45,447 nt of DNA from Campylobacteraceae bacterium (GCA_027050775.1 JALUBH010000045.1:1-45447); one strand, 5' to 3'. Numbered from the stretch's first letter, positions 31,149 to 40,483 are shown. A program made the numbers and translations. Notes: generated from the sequence alone by a model not told the origin.

Positions 31149-32741
31149 TTATTTACCAAACCAAACTTTATTGAATCTTCTTTTACCTATAGGGTCAAGC
31201 TTGAAGTTCATAACATTTTTTCTAATAGGCTCAACAACCAATGAGTTGGCGATTGTTACCCAAGGAACTTGCTTTGCAAATATCTCTTGAGCTTCCATGT
31301 AGAGTTTAGTTCTTACTTTTATGTCAGTTGTAGTTTTTGCTTTTGCTATCAAAGCATCAAACTTTTTATTTTTCCAACCGGCTCTGTTTGAAGCTGGAAT
31401 TTTAGCGGCATTTGAAGTCAAAAGAACATTTAGGAAGTTATCCGGATCCCCGTTGTCACCAGTCCATCCAAGGAGACAAGAGTCATCTTTATAGTGTCTT
31501 CCTTTGTCTAGATAAGTACCCCAGTCATAGCTTACAATTTTTGTTGTAACACCAACTTTTGCCAAGTCTGCTTGCATAGCTTCTGCTACTTTTCTTGCAT
31601 TTGGCATATATGGACGAGCCACCGGCATTGCCCAAAGTTCAAATGAAAGTTTTGGATAGCCAGCCTCTTTTAAAAGTTGCTTTGCTTTTGCAGGGTTATA
31701 CTTGTATTTTGTTACATTTGGATTGTAACTCCACATCGTAGGAGGAATCGGAGTATATGCAGGTCTACCAAAACCGGCATATATCGCTTTTACTATCGCT
31801 TCTTTATTGATGGCGTAGTTTATAGCTCTTCTTACTCTTACATCTCTAAATGGAGCAAATTTTACTTGATCAAGAGCAAGATAGCCGACATTTAAACCTT
31901 CTTGCTTTACAAGTTTTATGTTGGGATCTGCTTGAAGTCCCGCGATTTCTGCAGGATTTGGAAAGTCCATCACTTGTATGGAGCCGGTTCTTAACTCGGC
32001 CGCTCTAACTGAAGAGTTTGTGATAACTTTAAGAATCAGCTTCTTGATGTAAGGCTTGCCTTCCCAATAGTTTTTATTTGCTGTAAATATCATTTTGTCA
32101 TCTTTTACCCACTTTACCAAAACAAATGGCCCGGTTCCTACGGGGTATCTTGAAAGTTTATCAGCCTTACCCTCTTTTAGTAAATCCATAGCATATGTTT
32201 TTGAGAGGATTGAAGCGAAGTCCATAGCCATATTTGATAAAAACGGAGCTTCTGGTTTTTTTAGTGTGATTTTTACAGTGTATTTATCGATTTTGATAAC
32301 ATCTTTGACGATTTCACCCATATCCATAGCGCCCCAATACTTGTAAGAACCACCTATTTTATTGTAAGGGTTTGTTTTGTCAAACTGTCTTTTTATAGAA
32401 AAGAGTACATCATCTGCTGTAAATTCATTTCTTTTCTTATAATATTTTGTAGGATGAAAATATACACCTTTTCTTAAATGAAAAGTGTATGATAAACCAT
32501 CTTTTGCTACATCCCAAGATGTGGCAAGTCCTGGTTCCATAATTGTTGTTCTGTTTTTGAACTGCACAAGAGTATTATATACTTGTGTTGAAGCATAAAA
32601 GCTCTCCCCGTCAGTTACATATGCCGGATCAATTCCAACTGAATTCCCACTTCTTCCAAAGACCAATACGCCACCATACTTCGGTGCAGCATACATTAAA
32701 GTTGTTGCAAACAACAAAGCTGTTATGAGTAGTTTTCTCAT
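31149..32741 (-). CDS. dppA: Periplasmic peptide-binding protein (DppA/OppA type)
   Basis: 530 residues. Signal peptide M-R-K-L-L-I-T-A-L-L-F-A-T-T-L-M-Y-A then a mature start G-G-V-L-V-F-G. The SBP_bac_5 signature is visible: Y-x-F-H-L-R-K-G-V-Y-F-H near 88, F-T-A-D-D-V-L-F-S, Y-P-V-G-T-G-P-F, then F-R-D-V-R-V-R-R-A-I-N-Y-A-I-N. It captures the peptide in the periplasm for DppBCDF. With a murein-type dipeptide epimerase gene divergent from it, murein peptides are a reasonable ligand, but this is inference. An AGGTAATTC site precedes the ATG. Confidence 0.92.
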   Translation of the reverse strand: MRKLLITALLFATTLMYAAPKYGGVLVFGRSGNSVGIDPAYVTDGESFYASTQVYNTLVQFKNRTTIMEPGLATSWDVAKDGLSYTFHLRKGVYFHPTKYYKKRNEFTADDVLFSIKRQFDKTNPYNKIGGSYKYWGAMDMGEIVKDVIKIDKYTVKITLKKPEAPFLSNMAMDFASILSKTYAMDLLKEGKADKLSRYPVGTGPFVLVKWVKDDKMIFTANKNYWEGKPYIKKLILKVITNSSVRAAELRTGSIQVMDFPNPAEIAGLQADPNIKLVKQEGLNVGYLALDQVKFAPFRDVRVRRAINYAINKEAIVKAIYAGFGRPAYTPIPPTMWSYNPNVTKYKYNPAKAKQLLKEAGYPKLSFELWAMPVARPYMPNARKVAEAMQADLAKVGVTTKIVSYDWGTYLDKGRHYKDDSCLLGWTGDNGDPDNFLNVLLTSNAAKIPASNRAGWKNKKFDALIAKAKTTTDIKVRTKLYMEAQEIFAKQVPWVTIANSLVVEPIRKNVMNFKLDPIGKRRFNKVWFGK

Positions 32742-32831
32742 GAATTACCTCCAATTTGTTTTTGTTCGTATTAATTGCACCAAAGTTTCATGGCTCAAGC
32801 CTTAAAAAAGAGTAAAAGATCTATTTTTTGA

Positions 32832-32837
32832 TATAAT
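32832..32837 (+). promoter_or_regulatory. -10 box upstream of the epimerase gene
   Basis: TTTTTTGATATAATTTC gives a consensus TATAAT at 32832-32837, 36 bases before the epimerase ATG. The 131-base divergent region to dppA contains no other clear structure. Confidence 0.45.
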
Positions 32838-32872
32838 TTCAGCTAATAAATGCGAAAGTGAGTAAAAACGAA

Positions 32873-33951
32873 ATGTTTATTAAAAAAATAGCTGTAAAAA
32901 TAACAAAGTACCACTTATCAAGCCCTTTATAACTGCTTTAAGAAGTGCATATGAACTCAAATCCATAGTTTTAACCATAGAGGCGGAAAATGGTTTTGTT
33001 GGATATGGAGAGACAGCACCGACTTTCGCAGTTACAGGTGATTGTGAAGAGTCAATCATAAAAGCCTTGCACATAATAGGAAAAAATATAACAGGCAGAT
33101 CAGTAGAAGATTTTACCAAACTACTTAATGTCGTCCATAACTCAATAGAAAAAAACTTTAGTGCAAAATCAGCAGTTGAGATTGCATTGTATGATCTTTT
33201 TGCGCAAAATTTAAAAACTCCTCTATATAAATTGCTTGGTGGAACAAAAAGAGAGTTTAAGACAGGCATCACTATAAGTCTAAATTGCATAGATACGATG
33301 ATAACAGATTGCGTTGAGGCGGAAAAGCAAGGTTTTGGATCTTTAAAGATAAAGTTAGGAGATGACTATAAAGAAGATATAAAAAGGGTGATCAACATAA
33401 AAAAAGCTCTACATGTAGAGACCTCTTTGAAACTAGACGCAAATCAAGGTTGGAGCAAAGAGGATTGTGTAGAGTTTTTAAACAGTATAGAAAAACACCA
33501 AATTCCAATAGAACTGATAGAGCAGCCCGTAAAAAAAGGTGATATAGAGGGATTAAAATATATAAAAGAGAAAAGTTCTATACCGATACTAGCTGACGAG
33601 AGTGTTTTTTCACCGATGGATGCCGTGAAAATCTTGGAAAAAGATGCTGTTGATTTTGTAAATATAAAATTAGATAAATGCGGTGGAATCTCAAATGCCC
33701 TTTTAATAGCGGACATTTGCAAACTTTATGGTGTGAAATGTATGATAGGCTGCATGCTAGAGGGTGCTATCAGTGTAGGAGCTGCTGCACATGTAGCTTC
33801 AGCTAGAAGAGAAACTATCACTATGCTTGACCTTGATGCTCCAATCTTGTGTAAAACTTCTTTGGTTAGTGGTGGTGTGAAATTTGATGGAGCTGATATA
33901 AAGTTGTCAGACGGATATGGTTTGGGTATCAATGGAATGATTGCACGATAG
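32873..33951 (+). pseudogene. Dipeptide (Ala-D/L-Glu) epimerase with one-base frameshift
   Basis: The region reads as a 359-residue enolase-superfamily epimerase if one A is added to the run at 32905-32907. From the ATG at 32873, M-F-I-K-K-I-A-V-K-I-T is in one frame; K-V-P-L-I-K-P-F-I-T-A-L-R and all the rest are in the next. The total of 1079 bases is one short of 360 codons. Downstream features are intact: catalytic Lys in S-L-K-I-K-L, metal ligands D (K-L-D-A-N-Q), E (I-E-Q-P) and D (L-A-D-E-S), and Lys in I-K-L-D-K. The family epimerises L-Ala-D-Glu from murein to L-Ala-L-Glu. It could be a true mutation, a phase-variable A-run or a sequencing error. The in-frame downstream start at 33067 would give a truncated, probably inactive protein. 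Confidence 0.8.
33407..33420. repeat. 14-bp iterated palindrome CTCTACATGTAGAG (inside epimerase gene)
   Basis: Third perfect 14-bp copy, again encoding A-L-H-V-E as in proC. Confidence 0.8.
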
Positions 33952-34049
33952 ACTTATTGCGTATAGTATGATATTTAGTTTTTGCAAATTTTAAACCAAA
34001 AGATATTATAATGAGCGTGATATTTTAGTAATAATTTAAGGAAAATGGT

Positions 34050-34505
34050 TTGAAAGAGAACGAGTTAGGGAAAGTATTGGAGATTTTTAGTGCCTCAAAA
34101 GGCTCTTCCGGTTTACCTCGTCCAAAGGTAGAAGAGCTGCTTTTGATAGAGGGACATGGAATAGATAATGACAAATTTGCAGGAGAAGAACTTCATAAAA
34201 CTGTGATGATAATAGGTCTTAAATCTTACGAGATGGCAAAAGAGAATGGTATAGATTTAAAGAGAGGAAGTTATGGTGAAAATATACTTTTTGATTTTGA
34301 TCCGCATCTTTTAAATATCTCTCAAAGGTTGCAGATAGGCGATACAATCTTAGAAATAACAGAAAAATGTACACTATGCAATCACTTAAGTGTGTTTGGT
34401 GCAAAGCTGCCAAAACTCATAAAAAATCACCGAGGATTGTATTGTAAAATCATAAAAGGAGGAGTGATTACAAAGAATTTAGCTGTTTCAAAAGTCTCTG
34501 CTTAA
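34050..34505 (+). CDS. MOSC-domain protein
   Basis: 151 residues spanning a single MOSC domain, a fold used to bind molybdenum cofactor and handle sulfur. Visible: I-F-x-A-S-x-G near 10, L-x-x-G-H-G-I-D-N-D-K-F-A near 36, I-D-L-x-x-G-S-Y-G-E-N-I near 74, and C-T-L-C near 108 (x-x-C region of the domain, though the usual single Cys is here a pair). It likely serves molybdoenzyme maturation; ModE in this window shows molybdate is regulated here. Start is TTG with AAGGA 8 bases upstream; an ATG three codons earlier in another frame runs into a stop. The 3' end overlaps the HIT gene by 38 bases. Confidence 0.85.
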   Translation: MKENELGKVLEIFSASKGSSGLPRPKVEELLLIEGHGIDNDKFAGEELHKTVMIIGLKSYEMAKENGIDLKRGSYGENILFDFDPHLLNISQRLQIGDTILEITEKCTLCNHLSVFGAKLPKLIKNHRGLYCKIIKGGVITKNLAVSKVSA

Positions 34506-34836
34506 ACTTTTGGAAATCTGGCAAATCAAGCTTTGCATCTCTTTGTTTTTTACCCCACATCGGTTCAGGATAATACGAATCCTCCTTAAATCTCGCCATC
34601 ACATGTATATGAAGTTGTGGTAGATAATTTCCAAACATAGCAATATTTATCTTTTTTGGCCTATAGTATTTTATCATCTCTGTTTCGATAAGTAGCATTA
34701 CTTTGAAGAGTTCTTCTCGTGTTTTATCATCACAGTTGCTCAACTCTTTACATTTTTTTTGAGGAAAGATTTTTAACCAAGGTATTTGAGACTCCTCTTT
34801 TTGTATATAGAGCAGTTTATCTTCATATATAAGCAT
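34468..34836 (-). CDS. HIT-family nucleotide hydrolase/transferase
   Basis: 122 residues from the ATG at 34836, which has AAGGAG five bases upstream; a GTG at 34842 overlaps that site and is rejected. The core motif is L-H-I-H-V-M-A-R-F near residue 76 (the H-x-H-x part of the HIT triad; the final His is replaced by Ala-Arg here, as in some DUF-type HIT proteins). An N-terminal I-P-W-L-K-I-F-P and a central N-I-A-M-F-G-N-x-x-P-Q match small HIT proteins. The family hydrolyses nucleotide phosphoramidates. Convergent with the MOSC gene. Confidence 0.85.
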   Translation of the reverse strand: MLIYEDKLLYIQKEESQIPWLKIFPQKKCKELSNCDDKTREELFKVMLLIETEMIKYYRPKKINIAMFGNYLPQLHIHVMARFKEDSYYPEPMWGKKQRDAKLDLPDFQKFKQRLLKQLNSL

Positions 34837-34956
34837 GTTCACTCCTTGGGCAAGCTAAGATTGCTGAATTATATCTAAAATTTGCTCATGTATTTTTATA
34901 TTGCTTTTTATGTTGTTTTGCTATTATACTATCACTTCAGTTTTTTAGGATATTGT

Positions 34957-37900
34957 TTGAGAATTTTTATTGTAATATGTCTATTTTTTATGTCTGTTTT
35001 TGCAAATGATAAAGTTTCCCTGCAACTTCAATGGTTTGATCAGTTCCAGTTTGCCGGATATTATATGGCAAAAGAAAAAGGTTACTATAAGGATGTTGGT
35101 CTTGATGTAGATATAAAAAAGTTTAAAATTGGTCTTGATGCCGAAAAGGAAGTCGTAAATGGCAAAGCAACTTTTGGTATAGGAAGAACTTCCCTCCTTT
35201 TAGATGAGAGCAAAGGTGACAAGCTTCAACTGATGTCTGCAATACTCCAATCTTCTCCTTTGGTTCTAGTTACAAAAAAATCATCACAAATCAATACAAT
35301 TGAAGATTTTAAAAATAAAAGAGCCATGTTGACAGAAACCAAAACACCAGTTGGTATATTTGCTATGTTGGCTTCAAGTGGTATTACACAAAAAGATATG
35401 AAAATACTCAAAAGCAAAGACAAAATACAACAGTTCATAGATGGTAAAGTCGATATCATATCTGTATATACATCAAATGGAGCACGCACGCTAAGGGAAA
35501 AAGGTATAGGGATAAATGTTTTTAATCCTAAAGATTTTGGCTTTGATTTTTACAGTGATATTTTGTTTACGAGTCAAAAAGAGTACATAAATCATCCCCA
35601 AACTGTTATAAATTTTAATAAAGCATCACTCAAAGGCTGGGAGTATGCTTTTTCTCATGTGGAAGAGACTATCAAATTGATTTTAAAAAAGCACAACTCG
35701 CAGCACAAGAGTGATTCTGAGTTGTTTTTTGAAGCCATGAAACTCAAAGAGCTTGCATATAGAAATACAAATAAGCTAGGCAATATAAATAAAGATAAAA
35801 TCAGGCAGATATATTATATATACAAAACCATGGGTTTTATTAAGCATCCAATCGATTTGAATAAATTTATTTTGGATACAGGTACGACAAAACTTCATCT
35901 TAGCGATAAAGATAAACAGTGGATAAAAAATCATCCCATCATAACATATAGTGAAGTGAATTGGAAACCTCTATCTATAATTAAAAATGGAAAGATGAGG
36001 GGAATTTTTGGTGACTTTTTAGACTTGGTTTCGGAAAAAACAGGTTTAAAATTTAGATACATATATTCTAGTTCATGGAATGGTGTTATAAGGAAATTTA
36101 AAAATAAAATGATAGATTTTATTCCCTCAAATCCTGAAAATCTAAATTTGGGTTTAGTGAGTAAGGTTTACAAAACATACCCTATGGTGATCGTTACAGG
36201 GAAGCGATTTAGGTATGTATCTAGCCTTAAAGATTTGAGCGGGAAAACTATCGCGGTACCGAAGCATTATACGAGTTATAATTATTTGGTTAAAAATTTT
36301 CCAAATATAAAGTTAAAAACAACTAAAAACATACCTGAAGCATTAAGCCTTGTAGAAGAAGGAAAGGCAGATGCATTTGTAGGGCACATTGCAACTTCTA
36401 TATATTATATATCTGCTCTTCATCTTACAAATTTAAAGATTGCAGGGAGTACAAATTTTAAATTTAAACATAGCTTTCTTGTTCAAAAAAAGTATCCCGA
36501 ATTGCTCTCAATCTTAAATAAAGCCCTTATTTCCATCACTCCTGAAGAGAGATACAAGATATACTCCAAATGGTCAAATGTGACTATGAAAAAAATAAAT
36601 TATGAAATTATAATCAAGGTTCTAATTTTTGTTTTTATAATTTTCCTATTTCTTATATATAGAAATAGACAACTTAAACGCCATAATATAGAAACAGGGA
36701 AGTTAAAAGAGCGTTTAGAGTTGGCGTTAATGGGAAACAATGATGGAATATGGGATAGGAATTTTATAGATGATACTTTATACCTTTCTCCAAGATGGAA
36801 AGAAATATTGGGATATAAAGACAGTGAAATGAAAAATGAAACAAGCACTTGGAGAGATAGAGTGCATCCTGATGATTTGCAAAAAGTTTTAAAAGATATA
36901 CAAGATCATTTAGATGGAAAAACTGAATTTTATGAAAATATCCATAGATTGAAACATAAAGACGGGCACTGGGTGTGGATTTTGGATAGAGGAAAAAAGA
37001 TACTAGGTGATAATGCTAAAGTGGCTAGGATGATAGGAACTCACACTGATATAAGTAAAGAAAAAGAGATGCAATTAAAATTCAAACATCAACAGCAAAT
37101 CATAGAGCAGATACATGATTGCGTTATCTTGACAGACACAAATGGCTATATAATGAGCTGGAACAGAGGCGCAGAAATACTCTTGGAGTACAGTAAAGAA
37201 GAGATTATAGGAGAGTACATAGGAGTACTATACGGAGATAAAGGCAGATACATAATAAACAGATACATAAAAACTTTGCAGAAAAAAGAGAAATTAGATA
37301 TTGAGTTAGAGTTGATAAAAAAATCTAAAAAGAAAATATTTACCGAAAGCTCCATATCTGTCTTTAAAGATGAAAACGGAAAAACAGTAGGAATTATAGG
37401 GTATATCAAAGATATATCAAAGAGAAAAGAGGTGGAAAAAGAGCTAAAAAAACAAGAAAAAGTATTATGGTATCAGGCAAACTATGACTCTTTGACCAAA
37501 TTGCCAAATAGGGTGTTATTTGGCGATCGTTTAGAGAGAAATATAGAAAAAGCAAAAAGACACAATGAAAAATTTGCACTGTTTTTTCTAGACCTAGATA
37601 GATTTAAGCAGATCAATGACTCTTTAGGGCATGAAATCGGAGATAAGGTTTTAAAAAAAGTAAGTTTCCTTATCAAATCCCTACTAAGAAAAGAAGATAC
37701 ACTAGCAAGACTAGGAGGCGACGAGTTTACAATTATCACCGGATGCTTGAGTGATGCCAAAAACATAGGGGTCATGGCAAGCAAAATCATTGATGCCCTA
37801 AAAGAGCCGGTTGCGGTCAATGAGTATAAACTCTACATATCTGTCAGTATCGGAATCAGCCTCTTTCCTGATGATAGCAAAAGTGCTCACAATTTACTGA

Positions 37901-38772
37901 AGTTTGCTGACTCTGCCATGTATAAAGCTAAAGAAGAGGGGAGAAATAATTATCAGTTTTATTCCCAAGAGATGACCAAGATAGCATTTGAAAGAGTTGC
38001 TTTGGAGACTGATTTGCGTTTGGCGATAAAAAATCGTGAGTTTATAGTGTATTACCAACCACAAGTCGATGCCTTGAGTGGAGATATAGTGGGCATGGAG
38101 GCTCTAGTCAGATGGATTCATCCTAAAAAAGGATTGATTCCACCAGATGATTTTATACCGATAGCAGAAGAGACAGGCATGATAGTGAATATAGATCAAA
38201 TTGTTATGGCAGAGGCGATGAGGCAAGTCGGAGAGTGGCGAGCAAAAGGTTTAAAACCAGGGGTGCTTGCGTTAAACCTTTCTATGGACCATTTAAACAA
38301 TCAAAATTTGATTCAAATAATCCAAAAAAGTATGTTGGAAAATGGCTTGGATGCCCAATTTTTAGAGCTTGAAGTTACTGAAAACAGAGTTATGAAGAAA
38401 CCAAAAGAGATGATATTTAAACTCAAGAAACTAAATGATATGGGTATTAAAATAGCTATAGATGATTTTGGTACAGGCTACTCTTCTTTGTCATACTTAA
38501 AAAAATTACCGATAAATATGCTCAAAATAGATAAATCCTTTGTTAGACATATTCCGGATAGTGAAGATGACTCTTCTATAGCAAAAGCAATCATTGCACT
38601 CGCAAAAAGTTTAAATCTAGATTTGATAGCAGAGGGGGTTGAGACGATAGAGCAGAAAAATTTTCTAATTGAAAATGGATGTAAAAATATTCAAGGTTAC
38701 TACTATAGCAAACCTGTATGTTCGCAAGATATGGAAAAATTACTCTTAAAAAGTGGCTTTGACAGCCTTTGA
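34957..38772 (+). CDS. Membrane GGDEF-EAL protein with two periplasmic binding domains and PAS
   Basis: About 1,271 residues. Order: signal/anchor (1-18), NMT1/THI5-like binding domain (about 18-285, W-F-D-Q-F-Q-F-A-G-Y-Y), SBP_bac_3 amino-acid-type binding domain (about 325-538), one membrane helix (about 548-566), PAS (588-700), PAS (714-825), GGDEF (838-1004) and EAL (1015-1262). The catalytic L-G-G-D-E-F and M-E-A-L-V-R motifs are both intact, with D-D-F-G-T-G-Y-S-S and I-A-E-G-V-E-T in EAL, so it may both make and degrade c-di-GMP. Start choices: TTG 34957 (signal peptide M-R-I-F-I-V-I-C-L-F-F, AGGAT upstream), or TTG 34882 / ATG 34888 which add a hydrophobic stretch. Ligand unknown; NMT1 domains bind pyrimidine-like or sulfonate compounds. 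Confidence 0.9.
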   Translation: MRIFIVICLFFMSVFANDKVSLQLQWFDQFQFAGYYMAKEKGYYKDVGLDVDIKKFKIGLDAEKEVVNGKATFGIGRTSLLLDESKGDKLQLMSAILQSSPLVLVTKKSSQINTIEDFKNKRAMLTETKTPVGIFAMLASSGITQKDMKILKSKDKIQQFIDGKVDIISVYTSNGARTLREKGIGINVFNPKDFGFDFYSDILFTSQKEYINHPQTVINFNKASLKGWEYAFSHVEETIKLILKKHNSQHKSDSELFFEAMKLKELAYRNTNKLGNINKDKIRQIYYIYKTMGFIKHPIDLNKFILDTGTTKLHLSDKDKQWIKNHPIITYSEVNWKPLSIIKNGKMRGIFGDFLDLVSEKTGLKFRYIYSSSWNGVIRKFKNKMIDFIPSNPENLNLGLVSKVYKTYPMVIVTGKRFRYVSSLKDLSGKTIAVPKHYTSYNYLVKNFPNIKLKTTKNIPEALSLVEEGKADAFVGHIATSIYYISALHLTNLKIAGSTNFKFKHSFLVQKKYPELLSILNKALISITPEERYKIYSKWSNVTMKKINYEIIIKVLIFVFIIFLFLIYRNRQLKRHNIETGKLKERLELALMGNNDGIWDRNFIDDTLYLSPRWKEILGYKDSEMKNETSTWRDRVHPDDLQKVLKDIQDHLDGKTEFYENIHRLKHKDGHWVWILDRGKKILGDNAKVARMIGTHTDISKEKEMQLKFKHQQQIIEQIHDCVILTDTNGYIMSWNRGAEILLEYSKEEIIGEYIGVLYGDKGRYIINRYIKTLQKKEKLDIELELIKKSKKKIFTESSISVFKDENGKTVGIIGYIKDISKRKEVEKELKKQEKVLWYQANYDSLTKLPNRVLFGDRLERNIEKAKRHNEKFALFFLDLDRFKQINDSLGHEIGDKVLKKVSFLIKSLLRKEDTLARLGGDEFTIITGCLSDAKNIGVMASKIIDALKEPVAVNEYKLYISVSIGISLFPDDSKSAHNLLKFADSAMYKAKEEGRNNYQFYSQEMTKIAFERVALETDLRLAIKNREFIVYYQPQVDALSGDIVGMEALVRWIHPKKGLIPPDDFIPIAEETGMIVNIDQIVMAEAMRQVGEWRAKGLKPGVLALNLSMDHLNNQNLIQIIQKSMLENGLDAQFLELEVTENRVMKKPKEMIFKLKKLNDMGIKIAIDDFGTGYSSLSYLKKLPINMLKIDKSFVRHIPDSEDDSSIAKAIIALAKSLNLDLIAEGVETIEQKNFLIENGCKNIQGYYYSKPVCSQDMEKLLLKSGFDSL

Positions 38773-38883
38773 TTAAAAGTAGTTTTTTGTGATAGAAAAA
38801 TAAGTAGATTTTATTATCGGTTTTTATCAAATTAAAATAAAACTTTAGCTAAAATATTCGAAAATTCAACACAAAGAGTTAAA

Positions 38884-39954
38884 ATGGAAGAGTTAAAAAG
38901 GACAGTACTTTTTGATAAGCACAAAGAGCTAAATGCGAGAAATGTAGGTTTTTGTGGTTGGGAGATGCCTGTTCAATATGCTGGAGTCATAAAAGAACAC
39001 GATGCTTGTAGAAACGGGGCAGCCTTGTTTGATATCTCGCACATGGGAGAGTTTTTTTATGAAGGTGATATCGCAAATAGCGGTATAAACAACTCATGCA
39101 CCACTGATTTTGTAAAATTACCGGTCGGTAAGTGCAAGTATGGTTTTTTGCTAAATGAAAAAGGTGGCGTTGTAGATGATCTCATCGTCTATAAACTAGA
39201 TGATACACACCTGATGTTTGTAGTAAATGCCGCTAGAATTGATGTAGATTTTGCCAGGATAAAATCACACATAAAAAGTGGTAGATTTGAAAATAGATCT
39301 GATGAAACCTCAAAGATAGATATACAAGGTCCAAACTCCAAAGAGATGCTTCAAAAAATCGTCTCATTTGATTTGAGTGAGCTTAAATTTTTTGGTTTTA
39401 AACAGACAACACTTTTAGATGTTCCTGCGATCGTTAGTCGAACAGGATACACAGGAGAACTTGGATACGAACTTTATGTCGGAAACGATACAGCACCAAA
39501 ATTATGGGATAAACTTTTGAGTCTTGGTGCAGTTCCTGCCGGACTTGGCGCTAGAGATGTGCTGAGGTTAGAAAAAGGATATAGCCTTTACGGACATGAG
39601 TTAAATGAAGAGACAACCCCCGCTGAAGCCGGAATAGACATGTTTGTGCAGTACAAAACACATGACTTTACAGGAAAAGAGGCACTTTTAAAGCAAAAAG
39701 AGAGTGGAATTTCCAAAAAAATCATAGCTTTTAAAACAAACTCTAAAAGATCACCGCGAGATGGTTTTGAGATATATCAAAATGGCAAAAAGATTGGATA
39801 TGTCACAAGCGGAACATATTCTCCATCTGTAGGCAGTGGTATAGGACTCGGTTTTGTAAATACTAAACTATTTGATGAAGATGTGGCTTTGGAATTAAAA
39901 ACAGGAAGAGGAAGTATACCGATATATAGGGCAGATCTTCCATTTTTAAAGTAA
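38884..39954 (+). CDS. gcvT: Aminomethyltransferase, glycine cleavage T protein
   Basis: 356 residues. F-D-I-S-H-M-G-E-F near 50, the folate-binding N-C-T-T-D/F-V region, K-C-K-Y-G-F-L-L-N near 85, S-R-T-G-Y-T-G-E-L-G-Y-E near 186, and the C-terminal G-Y-V-T-S-G-T-Y-S-P-S. It transfers the aminomethyl carbon from lipoyl-GcvH to tetrahydrofolate. First gene of the cluster. The 110 bases upstream contain an AT-rich promoter region but no glycine-riboswitch-like conserved GGAGAG/core sequence. Confidence 0.94.
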   Translation: MEELKRTVLFDKHKELNARNVGFCGWEMPVQYAGVIKEHDACRNGAALFDISHMGEFFYEGDIANSGINNSCTTDFVKLPVGKCKYGFLLNEKGGVVDDLIVYKLDDTHLMFVVNAARIDVDFARIKSHIKSGRFENRSDETSKIDIQGPNSKEMLQKIVSFDLSELKFFGFKQTTLLDVPAIVSRTGYTGELGYELYVGNDTAPKLWDKLLSLGAVPAGLGARDVLRLEKGYSLYGHELNEETTPAEAGIDMFVQYKTHDFTGKEALLKQKESGISKKIIAFKTNSKRSPRDGFEIYQNGKKIGYVTSGTYSPSVGSGIGLGFVNTKLFDEDVALELKTGRGSIPIYRADLPFLK

Positions 39955-40108
39955 TTCTCGGCATTAGCTAGAGTTTTAGTAGAGTGTGAATTGTCAAGGA
40001 ATTCACTTCCTTGGCAAGATGACAGTTAAATAGTAAATTCTTCGCAAAGCGAAAGCTTTAGTGAAAGGAATTTTTAATGGGCTTTGCCCATAAAAAAGGA
40101 GAAATAAA
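39955..40108 (+). other. Structured spacer between gcvT and gcvH
   Basis: The 154-base gap holds three hairpins: TGTCAAGGAA / TTCCTTGGCA (39992-40001 with 40007-40016, one G-T pair), TTCGC-AAA-GCGAA (40041-40053) and ATGGGC-TTT-GCCCAT (40077-40091). None has a terminating T-run, and an AAGGAG before gcvH follows. They may set relative expression or mRNA stability within the operon, or be a degenerate inserted repeat. Confidence 0.45.
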
Positions 40109-40474
40109 ATGAAAAGATATACAAATGAACACGAATGGGCCCAGCTTGATGGCGATATAGCGACTATAGGCTTATCAGAATATGCCATAAAAGAGTTAGG
40201 AGATATAACTTTTGTAGAGCTTCCTGAAGTTGGAGTGAGTGGGAACAAGAATGGCGGTATGGCGTTTATCGAGTCTGTTAAGGCCGCTAGTGATATATAT
40301 TTTCCTCTTAGTGGTGAAATTATTGAGATAAACTCTGAACTAGAGGATAAGCCCGAACTCTTAAATGAAGATGCTCTAAGCACTTGGATTTCAAAGATAA
40401 AATGTAGTGATGTGAGTGAATTTGAAGATTTGATGGATGAAAAGGCATATCTTGCTTTCATAGAAACACTTTAA
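40109..40474 (+). CDS. gcvH: Glycine cleavage H protein (lipoyl carrier)
   Basis: 121 residues, standard length. The lipoylated Lys is in I-E-S-V-K-A-A-S-D-I (about residue 55). N-terminal Y-T-N-E-H-E-W-A, then I-G-L-S-E-Y-A-x-x-E-L-G-D-I and D-E-K-A-Y-L-A-F at the end, match GcvH. It shuttles the aminomethyl group between P, T and L proteins. AAGGAG 8 bases before the ATG. Confidence 0.94.
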   Translation: MKRYTNEHEWAQLDGDIATIGLSEYAIKELGDITFVELPEVGVSGNKNGGMAFIESVKAASDIYFPLSGEIIEINSELEDKPELLNEDALSTWISKIKCSDVSEFEDLMDEKAYLAFIETL

Positions 40475-40483
40475 GAAGATTTT

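Noticed and set aside
32880-33290. 136-codon minus-strand open frame opposite the epimerase
   Set aside because: It is a shadow of the frameshifted epimerase gene; the plus strand gives a complete enzyme-family match.
38773-38883. Possible glycine riboswitch before gcvT
   Set aside because: The gap is only 111 bases and lacks the conserved purine-rich core and tandem aptamer layout; it looks like an AT-rich promoter region.
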